Assembly (NCBI GenBank): GCA_965227745.1
Contig: OZ245769.1
Location: 1,860,001-1,924,000 of the forward strand
Direction: 5' to 3'
Length of the DNA stretch: 64,000 nucleotides
Origin: GAS368 sp965227745
GTDB lineage: Bacteria; Verrucomicrobiota; Verrucomicrobiia; Opitutales; Opitutaceae
Shown piece after piece: positions 1-9,272 of the stretch. The translations under genes were made by a program, and so were the position numbers. The notes under the pieces are model-generated. The model was not told the origin of the DNA. It worked only from the letters and a program-made list of their open reading frames with translations, and did not search any database. The first letter of the stretch is position 1; each line of letters begins with the position of its first letter.

Positions 1-32
1 CGTCGGAGCCGCCTACCCCAGGCTTACCACCG

Positions 33-2696
33 ATGAAAAAGGTTTCCATGCTCCTGGTCGCGGCGATCTCGCTCGCGCGCGTTTCTGCTCAAACGGCTCC
101 CGCTCCCTCCACCTCCGCCGCCAAGCCAGCCGAGGCGGTGAAAGAGGAAGCGGTCACGCTCTCCACCTTCACCGTTTCCGAGGAAAAAGACCTCGGCTAC
201 GAGTCGATGCAAACGACCTCCGGTATGCGCACCGTGCAGGAGCTGAAAAACGTGGCCAACTCGATCTCGATCATGAACGCGCAGCTCATCGAGGATATCG
301 GCGCGCTCAACATCGAGGAAATGTCGAAATGGTTTGTGACCGGCGAGCAAAGCCCCGATCCCGCGCAGCCCAACCAGCTCATCTTTCGCGGCGTGCGCAA
401 TAGCTTCGCCCTACGCAACGGCTGGATCTGGTACTCGCCGATGGATTCGTTCGTGACGGAGCGAGTCGAGCTCCTCCGCGGGCCCAATGCCTTTCTCTAC
501 GGCGAGGCCGATCTCGGCGGCGCAAATAACCTCGTGACGAAGCGCGGCCTCTTCACGCGCGACATGAATCGCGTGAAGTTCCTCGTCGGCACCGGCTCGA
601 AGGTCGACACCGCCCAACGCGAATCGCTCCGCCGGGTGGAACTCGATCTCAACCGCGTGCTCAAGCGCGATAAACTGGCGCTGCGCGTCGCCGGCGTCGT
701 CAGCGAAAGCGACGGCTGGGACAACAATCGCAGCCGCGACATCCGTGGCATCTATGCCGCGCTGACATACCGCCCTTTTAAGAAGACGGTGATCAGCCTC
801 ATGGGCGAGCACTCGGCCACGACCGCGGTCAACTCGATGGGACTTTTCATCGATGGCTATACCTACACCAATGTCACGACTCTCGCCGCCGCCGGCGGCA
901 TGATCTACATCCCCGATACAGGAGTGTTCTACCGCGCCACGGGGCAGCGCCGGAGCAATGGCACCACCCTCGCGGCGGTCGATGATACCGTCGTTCCGCG
1001 CGGCCTGCACGTCGCCGGCCCCAACAGCACCTCGAAGGACAACTACGATACCATCACGCTCGAGGTGGAGCAGCACATCGGAAAAAACCTCCACCTCCTC
1101 TTTTCCGGCAACTTCTACGAGCGCAAGACCGACATCTACGGCGCCGGCGCCGGCCGCACCGTCTATCGCGATCTCTCTCCCACGCTGCCCAACGGCACGG
1201 TCAACCCGAACTTCAACCAGCTCTACACGGAATATTTTCGCACGCGCTTCTTCAGCGGCAACACGGTCCGCGACATGCGCCTCTCCGCCATCTACGATCT
1301 CAATACGTCGTGGATGAAGCAGCAGTTCGCGTTCAATGTGCAGCAGCACCAGGACAATCCCGGCCAGAAGATGCCGAAGTACGGCGAGTACGTCGACCAG
1401 GCCAATGCTGCCTTCGCGGGGACGATCAACACGGCGGTCACGCAGGCGGCCTTCACCGCCAACCGCGCCACCTTTGCCAACAATCGCTTTTTTCGCCGCT
1501 ACTATCTAAATGCCGGCGACGGCGAGCGCATCACCGGCGACCTCGGTCCCGTCAATGGCGTCTCCGCGTGGTATCCCGATCTCTCGAATGCCGTCCCGGC
1601 GACGGGTAATTTCATCGAGCGCCGCTTCTACATCCCTTCAATCGGCGTCGGTGCCTCCGGCAGTTATTTCAAGAATCACTTCTTCACGCTCGTCGGTTAC
1701 CGCCAGGATCACTTCAACATGAAGACGACTGTGGGCGCGGTGCAGCCGATCAAGAACACCTGGGTCAACGAGTACATCCCCGGTGCCTTCGCCCCGAACC
1801 CCGCGTTCGTAAACTACAGCGTCGACGGCGCAAACTACGGCGTCGTGCTCCGCGTCAACGACACGCTGGCCTTTTCCGCCAACCGTGCGCAGTCGTTCCG
1901 GATCTCTGCCGGCGAAGGCAGTGATCTCTACACGCCGGGCAAGAAGCAGGAAATTCAAACCGGCGAGGGCAAGGACTTCGGCGTGCGCCTCAGTCTCTTC
2001 GGTGGGCGCGTCGAGTTCAACACGACCTACTACGATAACTTCCAGCCCAATGCCCGCATCTCCCCGGCCCCGGTGCAGGCGATCCGCGATGAGGTCACGG
2101 CGATTTTCCCCACGACCTTCAACGCCGCCGGCACCGACTATCAACATCTCAAGACCAGCGGCCTCGAGTACGAACTCGTGTCCAATCTCACGCGCACGTG
2201 GCGTCTCATTTTCAACTTGGCGACCAACAAGCTCGTGACCGAGGAGCGCCTGCCGCTGCTTAAGAGCTTCCAAGCGCAGGCCCGCGCGCTCAACCGCCCC
2301 ACGCCGCTGCTCGACGCGTTCCTCCTAACTTTCCCCGAAGGCGTGCCGAATGCGGGCTACACCAAGATGCGCGCGAATATCTTCACGCGCTACGAAATCC
2401 CCACGGGCCGCTTCAAGGGCCTCTACTTCGGCGGCGGCGCCAACTACCGTGAGCCCACCTTCCGCGGCAACGCCGCGATCGTGCAGGGCGGCCCCGTCGT
2501 CGCGCTCTGGTCGCCCTCCTACGTGCTCTTCAGCGGCCTCGCGGGCTATCGCACGCGGCTGATGCAGCGCAACACGACCTTCGCCTTCAACGTGGATAAC
2601 ATGTTCAACAAGGAGTACTACCTCTCCGCCACGACCAACACCGGCTCGTGGGGCACGCCGCGCAGCTACCGGTTCGCGATGACGGTGGATTTGTGA
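33..2696 (+). CDS. TonB-dependent outer membrane receptor
   Basis: This 887-residue protein should be an outer-membrane beta-barrel that takes up a ligand using TonB energy. It opens with a Sec signal peptide (about residues 1-19, ending VSAQ) and an Ala/Pro-rich linker. The plug domain spans roughly residues 50-175 and contains ERVELLRGPNAFLYGEADLG near 143-162, a form of the plug core I associate with Verrucomicrobia. The rest is barrel-like, with many alternating aromatic strands, and ends with a strand finishing YRFAMTVDL; the last residue is Leu rather than the usual Phe. A strong terminator follows. No partner lipoprotein or inner-membrane transporter is visible beside it, so the ligand (siderophore, sugar or other) is unknown. 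The start is the first ATG, before the signal peptide. Confidence 0.9.
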   Translation: MKKVSMLLVAAISLARVSAQTAPAPSTSAAKPAEAVKEEAVTLSTFTVSEEKDLGYESMQTTSGMRTVQELKNVANSISIMNAQLIEDIGALNIEEMSKWFVTGEQSPDPAQPNQLIFRGVRNSFALRNGWIWYSPMDSFVTERVELLRGPNAFLYGEADLGGANNLVTKRGLFTRDMNRVKFLVGTGSKVDTAQRESLRRVELDLNRVLKRDKLALRVAGVVSESDGWDNNRSRDIRGIYAALTYRPFKKTVISLMGEHSATTAVNSMGLFIDGYTYTNVTTLAAAGGMIYIPDTGVFYRATGQRRSNGTTLAAVDDTVVPRGLHVAGPNSTSKDNYDTITLEVEQHIGKNLHLLFSGNFYERKTDIYGAGAGRTVYRDLSPTLPNGTVNPNFNQLYTEYFRTRFFSGNTVRDMRLSAIYDLNTSWMKQQFAFNVQQHQDNPGQKMPKYGEYVDQANAAFAGTINTAVTQAAFTANRATFANNRFFRRYYLNAGDGERITGDLGPVNGVSAWYPDLSNAVPATGNFIERRFYIPSIGVGASGSYFKNHFFTLVGYRQDHFNMKTTVGAVQPIKNTWVNEYIPGAFAPNPAFVNYSVDGANYGVVLRVNDTLAFSANRAQSFRISAGEGSDLYTPGKKQEIQTGEGKDFGVRLSLFGGRVEFNTTYYDNFQPNARISPAPVQAIRDEVTAIFPTTFNAAGTDYQHLKTSGLEYELVSNLTRTWRLIFNLATNKLVTEERLPLLKSFQAQARALNRPTPLLDAFLLTFPEGVPNAGYTKMRANIFTRYEIPTGRFKGLYFGGGANYREPTFRGNAAIVQGGPVVALWSPSYVLFSGLAGYRTRLMQRNTTFAFNVDNMFNKEYYLSATTNTGSWGTPRSYRFAMTVDL

Positions 2697-2750
2697 CACC
2701 GGGAGTGGCCGCAGCAAATCCTCCCGCCGTTTTTTATAGTCTCTCAAATC

Positions 2751-2786
2751 AAAGTGCGCATCCATTTTCGGATGCGCACTTTTTTT
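2751..2786 (+). terminator. Rho-independent terminator
   Basis: A perfect 13-base inverted repeat (AAAGTGCGCATCC / GGATGCGCACTTT) with a 6-base loop ends in a run of T. It lies between the convergent TonB receptor and miaA. It would end the receptor transcript and, because the stem is flanked by A on the other side, may work in both directions. Confidence 0.9.
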
Positions 2787-2806
2787 GCGCCATCGGCTTG
2801 CCGCCG

Positions 2807-3706
2807 TTAGAACAACTCGTCGGCGGAGGAAATCGTCGCAGCATCGAGCATGCGATGCGGCGGCAACTGCGTGCGAAACCACGTGCGCTGCTTTTTCACC
2901 AGTGCGCGCGTATTTTTTGCGATCTCGGCCGCGAGGACGGATTCCGGCAGCGCGCCGTCGAGCATCTGCAAAACCTCCCGGTAGCCGATGGCGCGCGACG
3001 CGCTCGGGTTGCGTTCGAAGCCGGCGGCGCGAAGGCGCCGCACTTCGTCGACGAGGCCGCCGCGCAGCATGAGGGCGACGCGCGCGGCGATGCGGGTATC
3101 CAGATCAGCCGGGTCACGATCGAGGCGGGTGAGGGCGACGGCGTAGTCGGCAAAGGGCCCGGGCTGCTGGGCAAAGGCGGCAGCCAGTGCGGCCAGCGTT
3201 TTCCCGGAAGCGAGGCAGCGTTCGAGCGCACGCGTGACACGCCGGGGGTTGGCGGTGTCGAGCGAGCCGAGCCCGCCGGGGTTGAGCATTTCGAGGCGTT
3301 GCACGACCTCGGCGAGAGACAGGGCGGCGACTTCGGCCCGGAGAGCGGGCGAGACTTCGATGTCGTCCGCGACGGGGCCCAAAAAACACTTGAGGTAGAA
3401 CCCGCTGCCACCGGCGACGAGCACCGGGCGACCGCGGGCGACGATCTCGGCGACGGCGCGCTGCGTGGCGGCCACATAGTCGGTGATATCCATCGGCGCG
3501 GTGACTTCGCACACATCGATGAGATGGTGCGGCGCCCGGGCGAGCTCGACGACGGTGGGCTTGGCCGTCCCTAAATCCATGCCCCGGTAAAACAGCAGCG
3601 AATCGCACGAGACGATCTCGGCCCCGCGCGCCTCGGCCCAGCGCAGTGCCCACTCGGTCTTGCCGACGGCGGTCGGCCCGGTGAGGATGTGCAGGAGCGG
3701 TTTCAT
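2807..3706 (-). CDS. miaA: tRNA dimethylallyltransferase MiaA
   Basis: MiaA transfers a dimethylallyl group to N6 of A37 in tRNAs that read codons starting with U. The N-terminus carries the P-loop GPTAVGKT, followed by DSLLFYRGMDLGTAKP (the family's substrate-binding stretch) and VAGGSGFYLKCFLGP. The C-terminal part holds SASRAIGYREVLQML, also typical. The length of about 299 residues fits the family. An in-frame ATG six codons upstream (at 3724) is possible. I prefer 3706 because the P-loop then begins about nine residues in, as in relatives. It is transcribed away from the lipid kinase gene, with which it shares a very short promoter region. Confidence 0.93.
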   Translation of the reverse strand: MKPLLHILTGPTAVGKTEWALRWAEARGAEIVSCDSLLFYRGMDLGTAKPTVVELARAPHHLIDVCEVTAPMDITDYVAATQRAVAEIVARGRPVLVAGGSGFYLKCFLGPVADDIEVSPALRAEVAALSLAEVVQRLEMLNPGGLGSLDTANPRRVTRALERCLASGKTLAALAAAFAQQPGPFADYAVALTRLDRDPADLDTRIAARVALMLRGGLVDEVRRLRAAGFERNPSASRAIGYREVLQMLDGALPESVLAAEIAKNTRALVKKQRTWFRTQLPPHRMLDAATISSADELF

Positions 3707-3751
3707 GCGTGGAGAGAATTTCATTTCCTATCCGGGCGAAGCCTGCAATCC

Positions 3752-4633
3752 GTGGTTACAACTTTTCTTCCGTTGAGGACTCATTTTATCGTCAATCCCC
3801 GCTCGGGAGCCGCCCTGCAGGCCCTGGACACCGTGCGGGCGTTTGCAGCCGCTAATGGCGGCACGGTGACACTCACGGAGCGGCCACGCCACGCCTCGGA
3901 ACTCGCGCGCGCGGCAGTGGCAGGCGAGGCGGGCATCGTCGCGGCGGTGGGCGGCGACGGCACGCTCAACGAGGTCGCCTCCGTGCTCGTGGGGACGCCG
4001 GCGATTTTTGGCCTCGTGCCCTGTGGATCGGGCAATGGCCTCGGGCGGCACCTCGGCATCCACGGCTCAGTGCCGCGAGCGCTCGAGGTCCTGCGGAGCG
4101 GGCGTATCCGCGCCATCGATACGGGACTGGCGGATGGCCATCCGTTTTTCACGGCGGCCGGGCTGGGCTTCGAGGCGGAGATTTCGGAGCGTTTCAACCA
4201 GCTCGTGAAGCGGGGATTCTGGCGCTACCTCACGACGGGCGCGCGGCGTTACCGGAATTATCGGCCTTTGACGTATACCATCGAACACGAGGGCACGCGC
4301 ACTCCCCTGCCCGCCTTTACCTTGGCGGTCGCTAACACTGACCAGTACGGCAACAATGCGTATATCGCCCCCGGGGCGACGGTGGACGACGGGCTGCTCG
4401 ATCTCACAGTGGTGCCGCCGATCCGTCCGCTCCATGCGCTGCCGCTTTTCGTGCGACTGTTTCGCGGGACCCTTGAGCGCGACAAGGCCGTATGGCGTCG
4501 CCGTGGTGCGCGTTTCATTGTGGAGCGCGCAGGCCCGGGGCTGATTCACACCGATGGCGAGCTTCACCACGCGCCCGCGCGGGTAGAGTTTTCGGTGCGC
4601 CCGGCGAGTTTGCGGATTATGGTGCCGGCGTGA
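3752..4633 (+). CDS. Diacylglycerol/lipid kinase family protein (YegS/BmrU-like)
   Basis: This is an ATP-dependent lipid kinase of the DAGK catalytic-domain family. Visible signatures are FIVNPRSG near the start, GGDGTLNEVA (nucleotide-binding glycine-rich loop), LVPCGSGNGLGRHL (the GTGN-like loop) and a C-terminal DGELHHAP segment matching the DGE motif of the family. The open frame extends upstream to 3689, overlapping the start of miaA. The upstream residues do not resemble the family, so I place the start at GTG 3752; TTG 3773 is the alternative. Substrate (diacylglycerol, phosphatidylglycerol or sphingoid base) cannot be told. The gene converges on the GGDEF regulator. Confidence 0.85.
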   Translation: MVTTFLPLRTHFIVNPRSGAALQALDTVRAFAAANGGTVTLTERPRHASELARAAVAGEAGIVAAVGGDGTLNEVASVLVGTPAIFGLVPCGSGNGLGRHLGIHGSVPRALEVLRSGRIRAIDTGLADGHPFFTAAGLGFEAEISERFNQLVKRGFWRYLTTGARRYRNYRPLTYTIEHEGTRTPLPAFTLAVANTDQYGNNAYIAPGATVDDGLLDLTVVPPIRPLHALPLFVRLFRGTLERDKAVWRRRGARFIVERAGPGLIHTDGELHHAPARVEFSVRPASLRIMVPA

Positions 4634-4657
4634 GGTCGCCGACATCGCGCCGAGATT

Positions 4658-5566
4658 TCAGAGCTCGTTAAAGCCGACCGCGCGGTTGCGGCCACGGGCT
4701 TTGGCGGCGTAGAGGGCTTTGTCGGCGGCAGAGATGAGATCTTTGGCGTTTTTTCCGTCCTCGGGAAGCGCGGCGACGCCGGTGCTAACAGTGAGATTGA
4801 GGGCGACTGTTTCCGTGGCCATGATCGGATCGCGCTGGATGATGGCGCACACGCGGCGCGCAACTTCCATGGCCGCAGCACGGTCGGTCTGCATGAGAAT
4901 GAGGGCAAACTCCTCGCCGCCGAAGCGCGCGACGCGATCGACCGAGCGGACGAGCGTGGCAATGCGGCGCGCCACTTCGCGGAGCACGGCATCCCCGGCC
5001 GGGTGGCCGTGGGTATCGTTGACCGATTTGAAGTGATCGACATCGACCATCACCAGCGCGAGCGGATGGCCGAAACGGCGTACGCGCTCTTCTTCCTCCG
5101 CCATGATGCGATCAAACTCGCGGCGATTGAGCTGCCCGGTGAGTTGGTCGCGCGTGGCGAGACGGCGGAGAGCATCGAGGGTCTCACCGAGCTTGAGCGC
5201 GTACCTCAGGGAACGCTCGAGCGAGCGCGGGGTGATCTCACCCTTGACGAGATAGTCGAGCGCCCCCGCTTCCATGGCCGCGACATCGACGCGCTCGGCG
5301 GTCTCAGCGGTCAAAAAGACGATGGGGGTGCGGCAGCCGGCCGCGACGGCTTCGCGGATAAGCTGCAGTCCGTCGCGCTCGCCGAGTTGGTAGTCGAGGA
5401 GACAAGCAGCGTAGCTGTGCGTCTCATCGAGGAGGCGCGCGAGGCCGTCTTCATAGGTGCCGGCCCACTCAAGGACATAGGTCTCGCCTTGGAAATTATT
5501 AAAATTCGCCTGCGTCAGCCGAAACTGCAGTCGGTCATCATCGATGAGCAGGATTTTGCGAGCCAT
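4658..5566 (-). CDS. Response regulator with GGDEF domain (diguanylate cyclase)
   Basis: A receiver domain (residues 1-125) is joined to a GGDEF domain (about 140-302). The receiver has the acidic pair DDD (9-11), the phosphoacceptor D58 in LLDYQ and a Lys in YLVKGEI. The cyclase part has VDVDHFKSVND (metal and nucleotide site), an intact GGEEF active-site loop and the inhibitory RxxD site (RSVD) five residues before it. It should therefore make cyclic di-GMP under phosphorylation control and be feedback inhibited. No cognate kinase sits beside it. The start is ATG 5566; an upstream in-frame GTG at 5584 adds six unlikely residues. Given the large polysaccharide locus in the window, c-di-GMP control of exopolysaccharide is a reasonable guess only. 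Confidence 0.92.
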   Translation of the reverse strand: MARKILLIDDDRLQFRLTQANFNNFQGETYVLEWAGTYEDGLARLLDETHSYAACLLDYQLGERDGLQLIREAVAAGCRTPIVFLTAETAERVDVAAMEAGALDYLVKGEITPRSLERSLRYALKLGETLDALRRLATRDQLTGQLNRREFDRIMAEEEERVRRFGHPLALVMVDVDHFKSVNDTHGHPAGDAVLREVARRIATLVRSVDRVARFGGEEFALILMQTDRAAAMEVARRVCAIIQRDPIMATETVALNLTVSTGVAALPEDGKNAKDLISAADKALYAAKARGRNRAVGFNEL

Positions 5567-5614
5567 GGGATCGGGCAAGACCACGCCGCCGGGGCGGGTC
5601 GGGCAAGGGCAAAT

Positions 5615-6418
5615 TCAGGCGCGCGCGGTGCCGGCGGAGAGGTCCTGCGCCTTGGCGGCTAGCGCCGGGGCGATCTTGGCGCGATCAGCCAAGTTATCGC
5701 GAATGCAATTGACGAGGGCGCTGCCCACAACGACGCCGTCGGCCTGGGCGGCGACTTGGGCGACTTGGGCGCGGGTCCCGATGCCGAAGCCGACCGCAAT
5801 GGGAAGCGCGGTGTGGGCGCGAATACGAGCGACGGCCTCGCCGATATTGCCCGCGACTTGATCGCGAACACCCGTCACGCCCTCGCGGGAGACGTAGTAG
5901 ATGAAGCCTGTCGCCGCCTTGGCGATGATCGGGATTCGGGCATCGGGCGTGGTAGGCGCGATGATGAAAACGGTATCGACGCCGTGGGCCCGGCAAGCGG
6001 TCGTGACTTCACCCGCTTCCTCGGGCGGAAGATCGAGGGTGAGAATGCCATCGACGCCCGCGGCCTTGGCGGCGCGGACGTAGGCATCGACGCCATTGGT
6101 ATAAACGAGATTGTAGTAGGTGTAGAAGATGATCGGCGTCTCGCTCTCGGCGCGGAGGCGGCGGACGAGTTCAAAGACGCGGGCGGCCGTCATGCCGCTT
6201 TCGAGCGCGCGCTGAGCGGCGAGTTGGTTGGTGAGACCATCGGCCAAGGGATCGGAAAACGGCACACCCAACTCAAGCACATCGACTCCGCTGGCGAGGA
6301 GCGCACGGCAGGCGGCGAGCGAGGTATCGAAATCCGGATCGCCCGCGCAGAGGTAGGCAACGAAGGCGGCGCGGTTTTGCGACCGGAGGCGGGCGAAAGT
6401 CTGGGCGAGTCGGGACAT
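5615..6418 (-). CDS. trpA: Tryptophan synthase alpha chain
   Basis: TrpA cleaves indole-3-glycerol phosphate to indole and glyceraldehyde-3-phosphate and passes indole to TrpB. The protein has the family signature LELGVPFSDPLADG, containing the two catalytic acids equivalent to E49 and D60 of Salmonella TrpA. GDPDFDTS lies near the N-terminus and the phosphate-binding segments FIYYVSREGVTG and GFGIGTRAQV follow. The length of 267 residues from ATG 6418 matches the family; the upstream in-frame ATG at 6457 would add 13 unlikely residues. No trpB or other trp gene is adjacent in the window. Confidence 0.93.
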   Translation of the reverse strand: MSRLAQTFARLRSQNRAAFVAYLCAGDPDFDTSLAACRALLASGVDVLELGVPFSDPLADGLTNQLAAQRALESGMTAARVFELVRRLRAESETPIIFYTYYNLVYTNGVDAYVRAAKAAGVDGILTLDLPPEEAGEVTTACRAHGVDTVFIIAPTTPDARIPIIAKAATGFIYYVSREGVTGVRDQVAGNIGEAVARIRAHTALPIAVGFGIGTRAQVAQVAAQADGVVVGSALVNCIRDNLADRAKIAPALAAKAQDLSAGTARA

Positions 6419-6499
6419 GCGAGGTGCTATCGCCGCAAAAAGGGCGAAGCGGCGCAAAGAGATTTTTCGCGAATGCGGCGCCGGGCCGGACGCCGTGCG

Positions 6500-7273
6500 C
6501 TAGTCCAAGTCGAATTCCACCAGGACGGGCCGGTGGTCGGAGAGCAGCGAGCGGACGACCTCGCAGTGGACGTTCCGGCACAGTGCGGGGAGAAAAATGA
6601 AGTCGAGTGCGCGACTGGGCAAGGGAGACGGAAAGGTGAGCCCGGTGATGGGGTGCATCGAATAATCGCAGTAATCGGACAGGTGGCTCTGGAGGGCGGC
6701 GGTGGCGTCGTCGCCCGTACCTGGGTTGTTGAAGTCACCGCAAATGATGGGAGGAAGAGCCCAGAGCTTCGAGTGCAGCCGGTGCTTTTCGCGGAGCCAC
6801 GTAAGCAGGCGCTCGAGTTGGCGCAGACGCTGGGCACGGGAGCCGTAGTGCAGGTGCAGGGTCACGACCGGGACACATTTGCCGCCGACGTCCAGTTCGA
6901 CGTAGAGGAACCCCTTTTCGCCCACGCTACCACGTCCGAAGGCCACGGTTTCCGAAGCGCGGATGGGGTGCCGGGCCAGAATGGCGTTGCCGTAACAGAG
7001 GTTCAGCAGGCCGGTGCGGCGATTATTGATGCCGAAGACGGTGTGGGGAAAGCTAGTGTGGACCCTGAGATAATCGAGGTGGTCGAAATTTCCCGCCCAC
7101 CGCGACCTCTCGTCGATCTCTTGGAGCGCCACGATATCTGGCGAGAGGCCGTCGAGGAGCTTGCCGATCCGGCGGAGGTTCAATTGGAGCTTACGCTGCG
7201 ACGTAAACCCTTGGATCGGGGTCAAGCCGCGGGCGTGGGCGATGTTGAACGTGACAAGGCGAAGCCGCGACAT
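6500..7273 (-). CDS. Endonuclease/exonuclease/phosphatase (EEP) family protein
   Basis: This is a DNase I-fold hydrolase. From ATG 7273 the protein begins with LRLVTFNIAHARGL, followed by VALQEIDERS (metal-binding Glu), IICGDFNNPG (catalytic Asp/Asn pair) and the terminal LLSDHRPVLVEFDLD (Asp-His pair). That is the full EEP motif set. No signal peptide is visible, so it is probably cytoplasmic. Members act on nucleic acids, phosphoinositides or sphingomyelin, and the substrate cannot be assigned. The upstream extension to 7342 is Arg/Ala-rich and I reject it. The gene follows no clear operon partner; trpA lies 81 bases downstream on the same strand. Confidence 0.85.
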   Translation of the reverse strand: MSRLRLVTFNIAHARGLTPIQGFTSQRKLQLNLRRIGKLLDGLSPDIVALQEIDERSRWAGNFDHLDYLRVHTSFPHTVFGINNRRTGLLNLCYGNAILARHPIRASETVAFGRGSVGEKGFLYVELDVGGKCVPVVTLHLHYGSRAQRLRQLERLLTWLREKHRLHSKLWALPPIICGDFNNPGTGDDATAALQSHLSDYCDYSMHPITGLTFPSPLPSRALDFIFLPALCRNVHCEVVRSLLSDHRPVLVEFDLD

Positions 7274-7455
7274 GAGGGACTTAGACACTAAAAGGACCCG
7301 CGCGGCGCGCAACGGGAAAGCCGCCCTACCCCTGCTGGGCAAACACCTGCCCCGGCCAAGCCACCGGGCCGAGCTTCCCTGCGGTCAGGACTCCGGCGGC
7401 CTCTCACGCCACCGCCAAACCGGAATGCCGACTAGCGAATCGTGGGAAGAAGGGA

Positions 7456-7461
7456 TTGACA
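7456..7461 (+). promoter_or_regulatory. Possible -35 element of the tRNA-His gene
   Basis: A perfect TTGACA stands 41 bases before the tRNA. No convincing -10 hexamer is visible at 16-18 bases downstream, so this is only a candidate. Confidence 0.25.
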
Positions 7462-7502
7462 GGGGGCGAGGCGCCCGCGACGGTCTCCATCCCTCATTTT
7501 AC

Positions 7503-7580
7503 GGCGGTCATAGCTCAGTTGGTTAGAGCACAAGATTGTGAATCTTGGGGTCGCGGGTTCGAGTCCCGTTGGCCGCCCCA
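7503..7580 (+). tRNA. tRNA-His (anticodon GTG)
   Basis: A full cloverleaf can be drawn. The 7-bp acceptor stem GCGGTCA pairs with TGGCCGC (one G-T pair). TA occupies positions 8-9, the D arm reads GCTC...GAGC, the anticodon stem CAAGA/TCTTG encloses TTGTGAA with anticodon GTG, and the T arm is CGGGTTCGAGTCCCG. The extra 5-prime G (G-1 at 7503) faces C73, the identity pair unique to tRNA-His, and CCA is encoded in the DNA (7578-7580). Confidence 0.97.
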
Positions 7581-7778
7581 TTTTGATGACGAGGAGTTAC
7601 GAAAGATCAGTGCGTGAGTGGCAGGGCTGGGTGACACTCAGAGCACGAAAGCTCTTAAACGTTTACCGGTGCGTCCGGGTGTAGCGCCTCAGAACGACGG
7701 GAGGCGGTAACCAAGACGACAAGACCATTTTGCAGACTATCGTCGCCCCCCCCCGTCGCATCACCTCGTGGCCGCGCT

Positions 7779-9272
7779 TTAAGGTGTCGGACTCTCCCCG
7801 GGGGCGATCACGTAACGGTGAGTTACGCTACCCGTGCGACGACCACCACTCTCCGCGGAATCCGGGTAGGCACGGACGTACTCCACGAGCGTCCGCTCCG
7901 GGGACACATTCACGCGCAGGATCCCCGAGGCCCCGGCGATCACGCCGCTCTTGTAGCCGTACTCTGCGGCACTCCGGATATTGTCTGTGCGGGAGTGGCC
8001 GGGTTGCGGCACCAATTGATAGACTATGCCGTCTCGTTGCTGTTGCGCGTAGAGGTGATCGTGTCCGTGAAAGACCGCTGACACCCGATATTTCACGAGC
8101 AGATCGTGCACCGGCATCGGCCAGCCCGCACGCTTCTCGGCGAACGTATTTCGGCCGTCGATCTCTCGGCCGCCCCACTCAAAGAAATGCGAGGCCTCCT
8201 CCCCTCCCCGACCCTCCGGAGTTTCGCCGCCGGCGAGGTGATGCAGGAACACAAACCGATACTTGGCCTTGGTCGTCGCAAGAGTCCGCGCGAGCCAATC
8301 GTATTGCTCACGCCCCAAAGAGCGGCCCCAGTTATCCACCGGTCCCTCGCGCCCGCCTCGCGGGCGAGCGGAATACCAATAGGGGTCGAGCACGAGGAAG
8401 AGCGCATCACCCCATTCCCAAGCGTAGTAGTTCTGGAGGAGCCCGGCGGTGCGATGCGGCGTGCTGCTGCCGGTGTAAAAACCATCCGGCAACGGATTCG
8501 GAAAATATTTCTTTCGAGTGAGATTCGACCACACGGCCATGGTGTCGTCTCGGCCACGTCCGGGGCCTTCGCCATCGTGGTTGCCCAACACGAGAAACAC
8601 CGGGGCATTTTCTCCCACGAGGCCAAGGTAGTAGCGCTGCGCGAGGTACTGCGGAAACGCGTCGGTGTACGCGGGATATTTGTCGGTCATGAAGGTGTCA
8701 CCGAGGTCGACGACAAAATCCGGCCGAGCGGCGACGGAATTGCGCAGACTCTTCACGTACGTGGGGAGATCGATCCCGAAATCGAGGTGCGAGTCGGCCT
8801 GGATCGTAAACGTAAACGTCGCACCGCTCGGACGCGCCGTCGTAAACGAGTGCTCCTCGGTGCGCACAAATTCGGTCGCACCGGGCCGTCGCGAGTGAAA
8901 CCGATAGTAGTAGCGCGTGCCGGGTTGCAGCGCGCCGAGGACGATCTCAACCGGCTCCCCTTTGGCGAAGCGCTGAGGGTCCGGTTGGGCGGAAAGAGAG
9001 CTAGCAATCGGTCCATATGCGACGAAGCCCTCAAGGTCCTCGTACGCGAGAACGCTCAGCGTGATGGCGCGATCCGTGGGCCGACCCAGAATCAAATCGA
9101 AGGGATGCGCCGGCACCTCGGTTTGAAAGGCGGGCGCCGGCATCCGCACTTCCACTCGTTTCTTTTCTACGGCCCGCGGCGGCACGCCTCGTGGCGTTTC
9201 ATCCGCGGCGAAAACCGCGGACGCGACGAGCCCAATCATCAGCATAATCGATCCTGGGCGGTGGGCATTCAT
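7779..9272 (-). CDS. Secreted metallophosphoesterase (purple acid phosphatase-like architecture), short form
   Basis: This 497-residue exported calcineurin-like phosphoesterase has a signal peptide (about residues 1-22, ending VFAA). An N-terminal fibronectin-like region contains LGRPTDRAITLSVLAYED and GTRYYYRFHSR, as in purple acid phosphatases. The catalytic domain has all metal motifs: QADSHLD, VDLGDTFMTD, LVLGNHDGEG, FLHHLAGG and VFHGHDHLY. It is the last gene of the seven-gene exported operon, and its ATG overlaps the sulfatase stop by four bases, so translation is probably coupled. It is the only one of the three phosphoesterases without the repeat modules. Phosphomonoesterase, diesterase or nucleotidase activity is possible, and substrate is not predictable. 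Confidence 0.88.
   Translation of the reverse strand: MNAHRPGSIMLMIGLVASAVFAADETPRGVPPRAVEKKRVEVRMPAPAFQTEVPAHPFDLILGRPTDRAITLSVLAYEDLEGFVAYGPIASSLSAQPDPQRFAKGEPVEIVLGALQPGTRYYYRFHSRRPGATEFVRTEEHSFTTARPSGATFTFTIQADSHLDFGIDLPTYVKSLRNSVAARPDFVVDLGDTFMTDKYPAYTDAFPQYLAQRYYLGLVGENAPVFLVLGNHDGEGPGRGRDDTMAVWSNLTRKKYFPNPLPDGFYTGSSTPHRTAGLLQNYYAWEWGDALFLVLDPYWYSARPRGGREGPVDNWGRSLGREQYDWLARTLATTKAKYRFVFLHHLAGGETPEGRGGEEASHFFEWGGREIDGRNTFAEKRAGWPMPVHDLLVKYRVSAVFHGHDHLYAQQQRDGIVYQLVPQPGHSRTDNIRSAAEYGYKSGVIAGASGILRVNVSPERTLVEYVRAYPDSAESGGRRTGSVTHRYVIAPGESPTP

Noticed and set aside
411..1349. Open frame of about 310 codons antisense to the TonB receptor
   Set aside because: Composition is that of an antisense shadow and there is no family motif; the receptor plug is certain.
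2807..3706. Apparent loss of Gln in the MiaA DSxQ-type motif (DSLLFY)
   Set aside because: The E. coli protein, as I recall, also has a hydrophobic residue at this place (SALIY), so this is normal variation.
5756..7291. Open frame of about 510 codons on the plus strand, opposite trpA and the EEP gene
   Set aside because: The minus strand has clear, complete families with catalytic motifs. The plus frame reads as Arg/Gly/Val/Asp-rich text with no domain, as expected opposite GC-rich genes.
7640..7655. Small hairpin AGAGC/GCTCT after the tRNA as a terminator
   Set aside because: The stem is five bases and no T run follows; likely chance.
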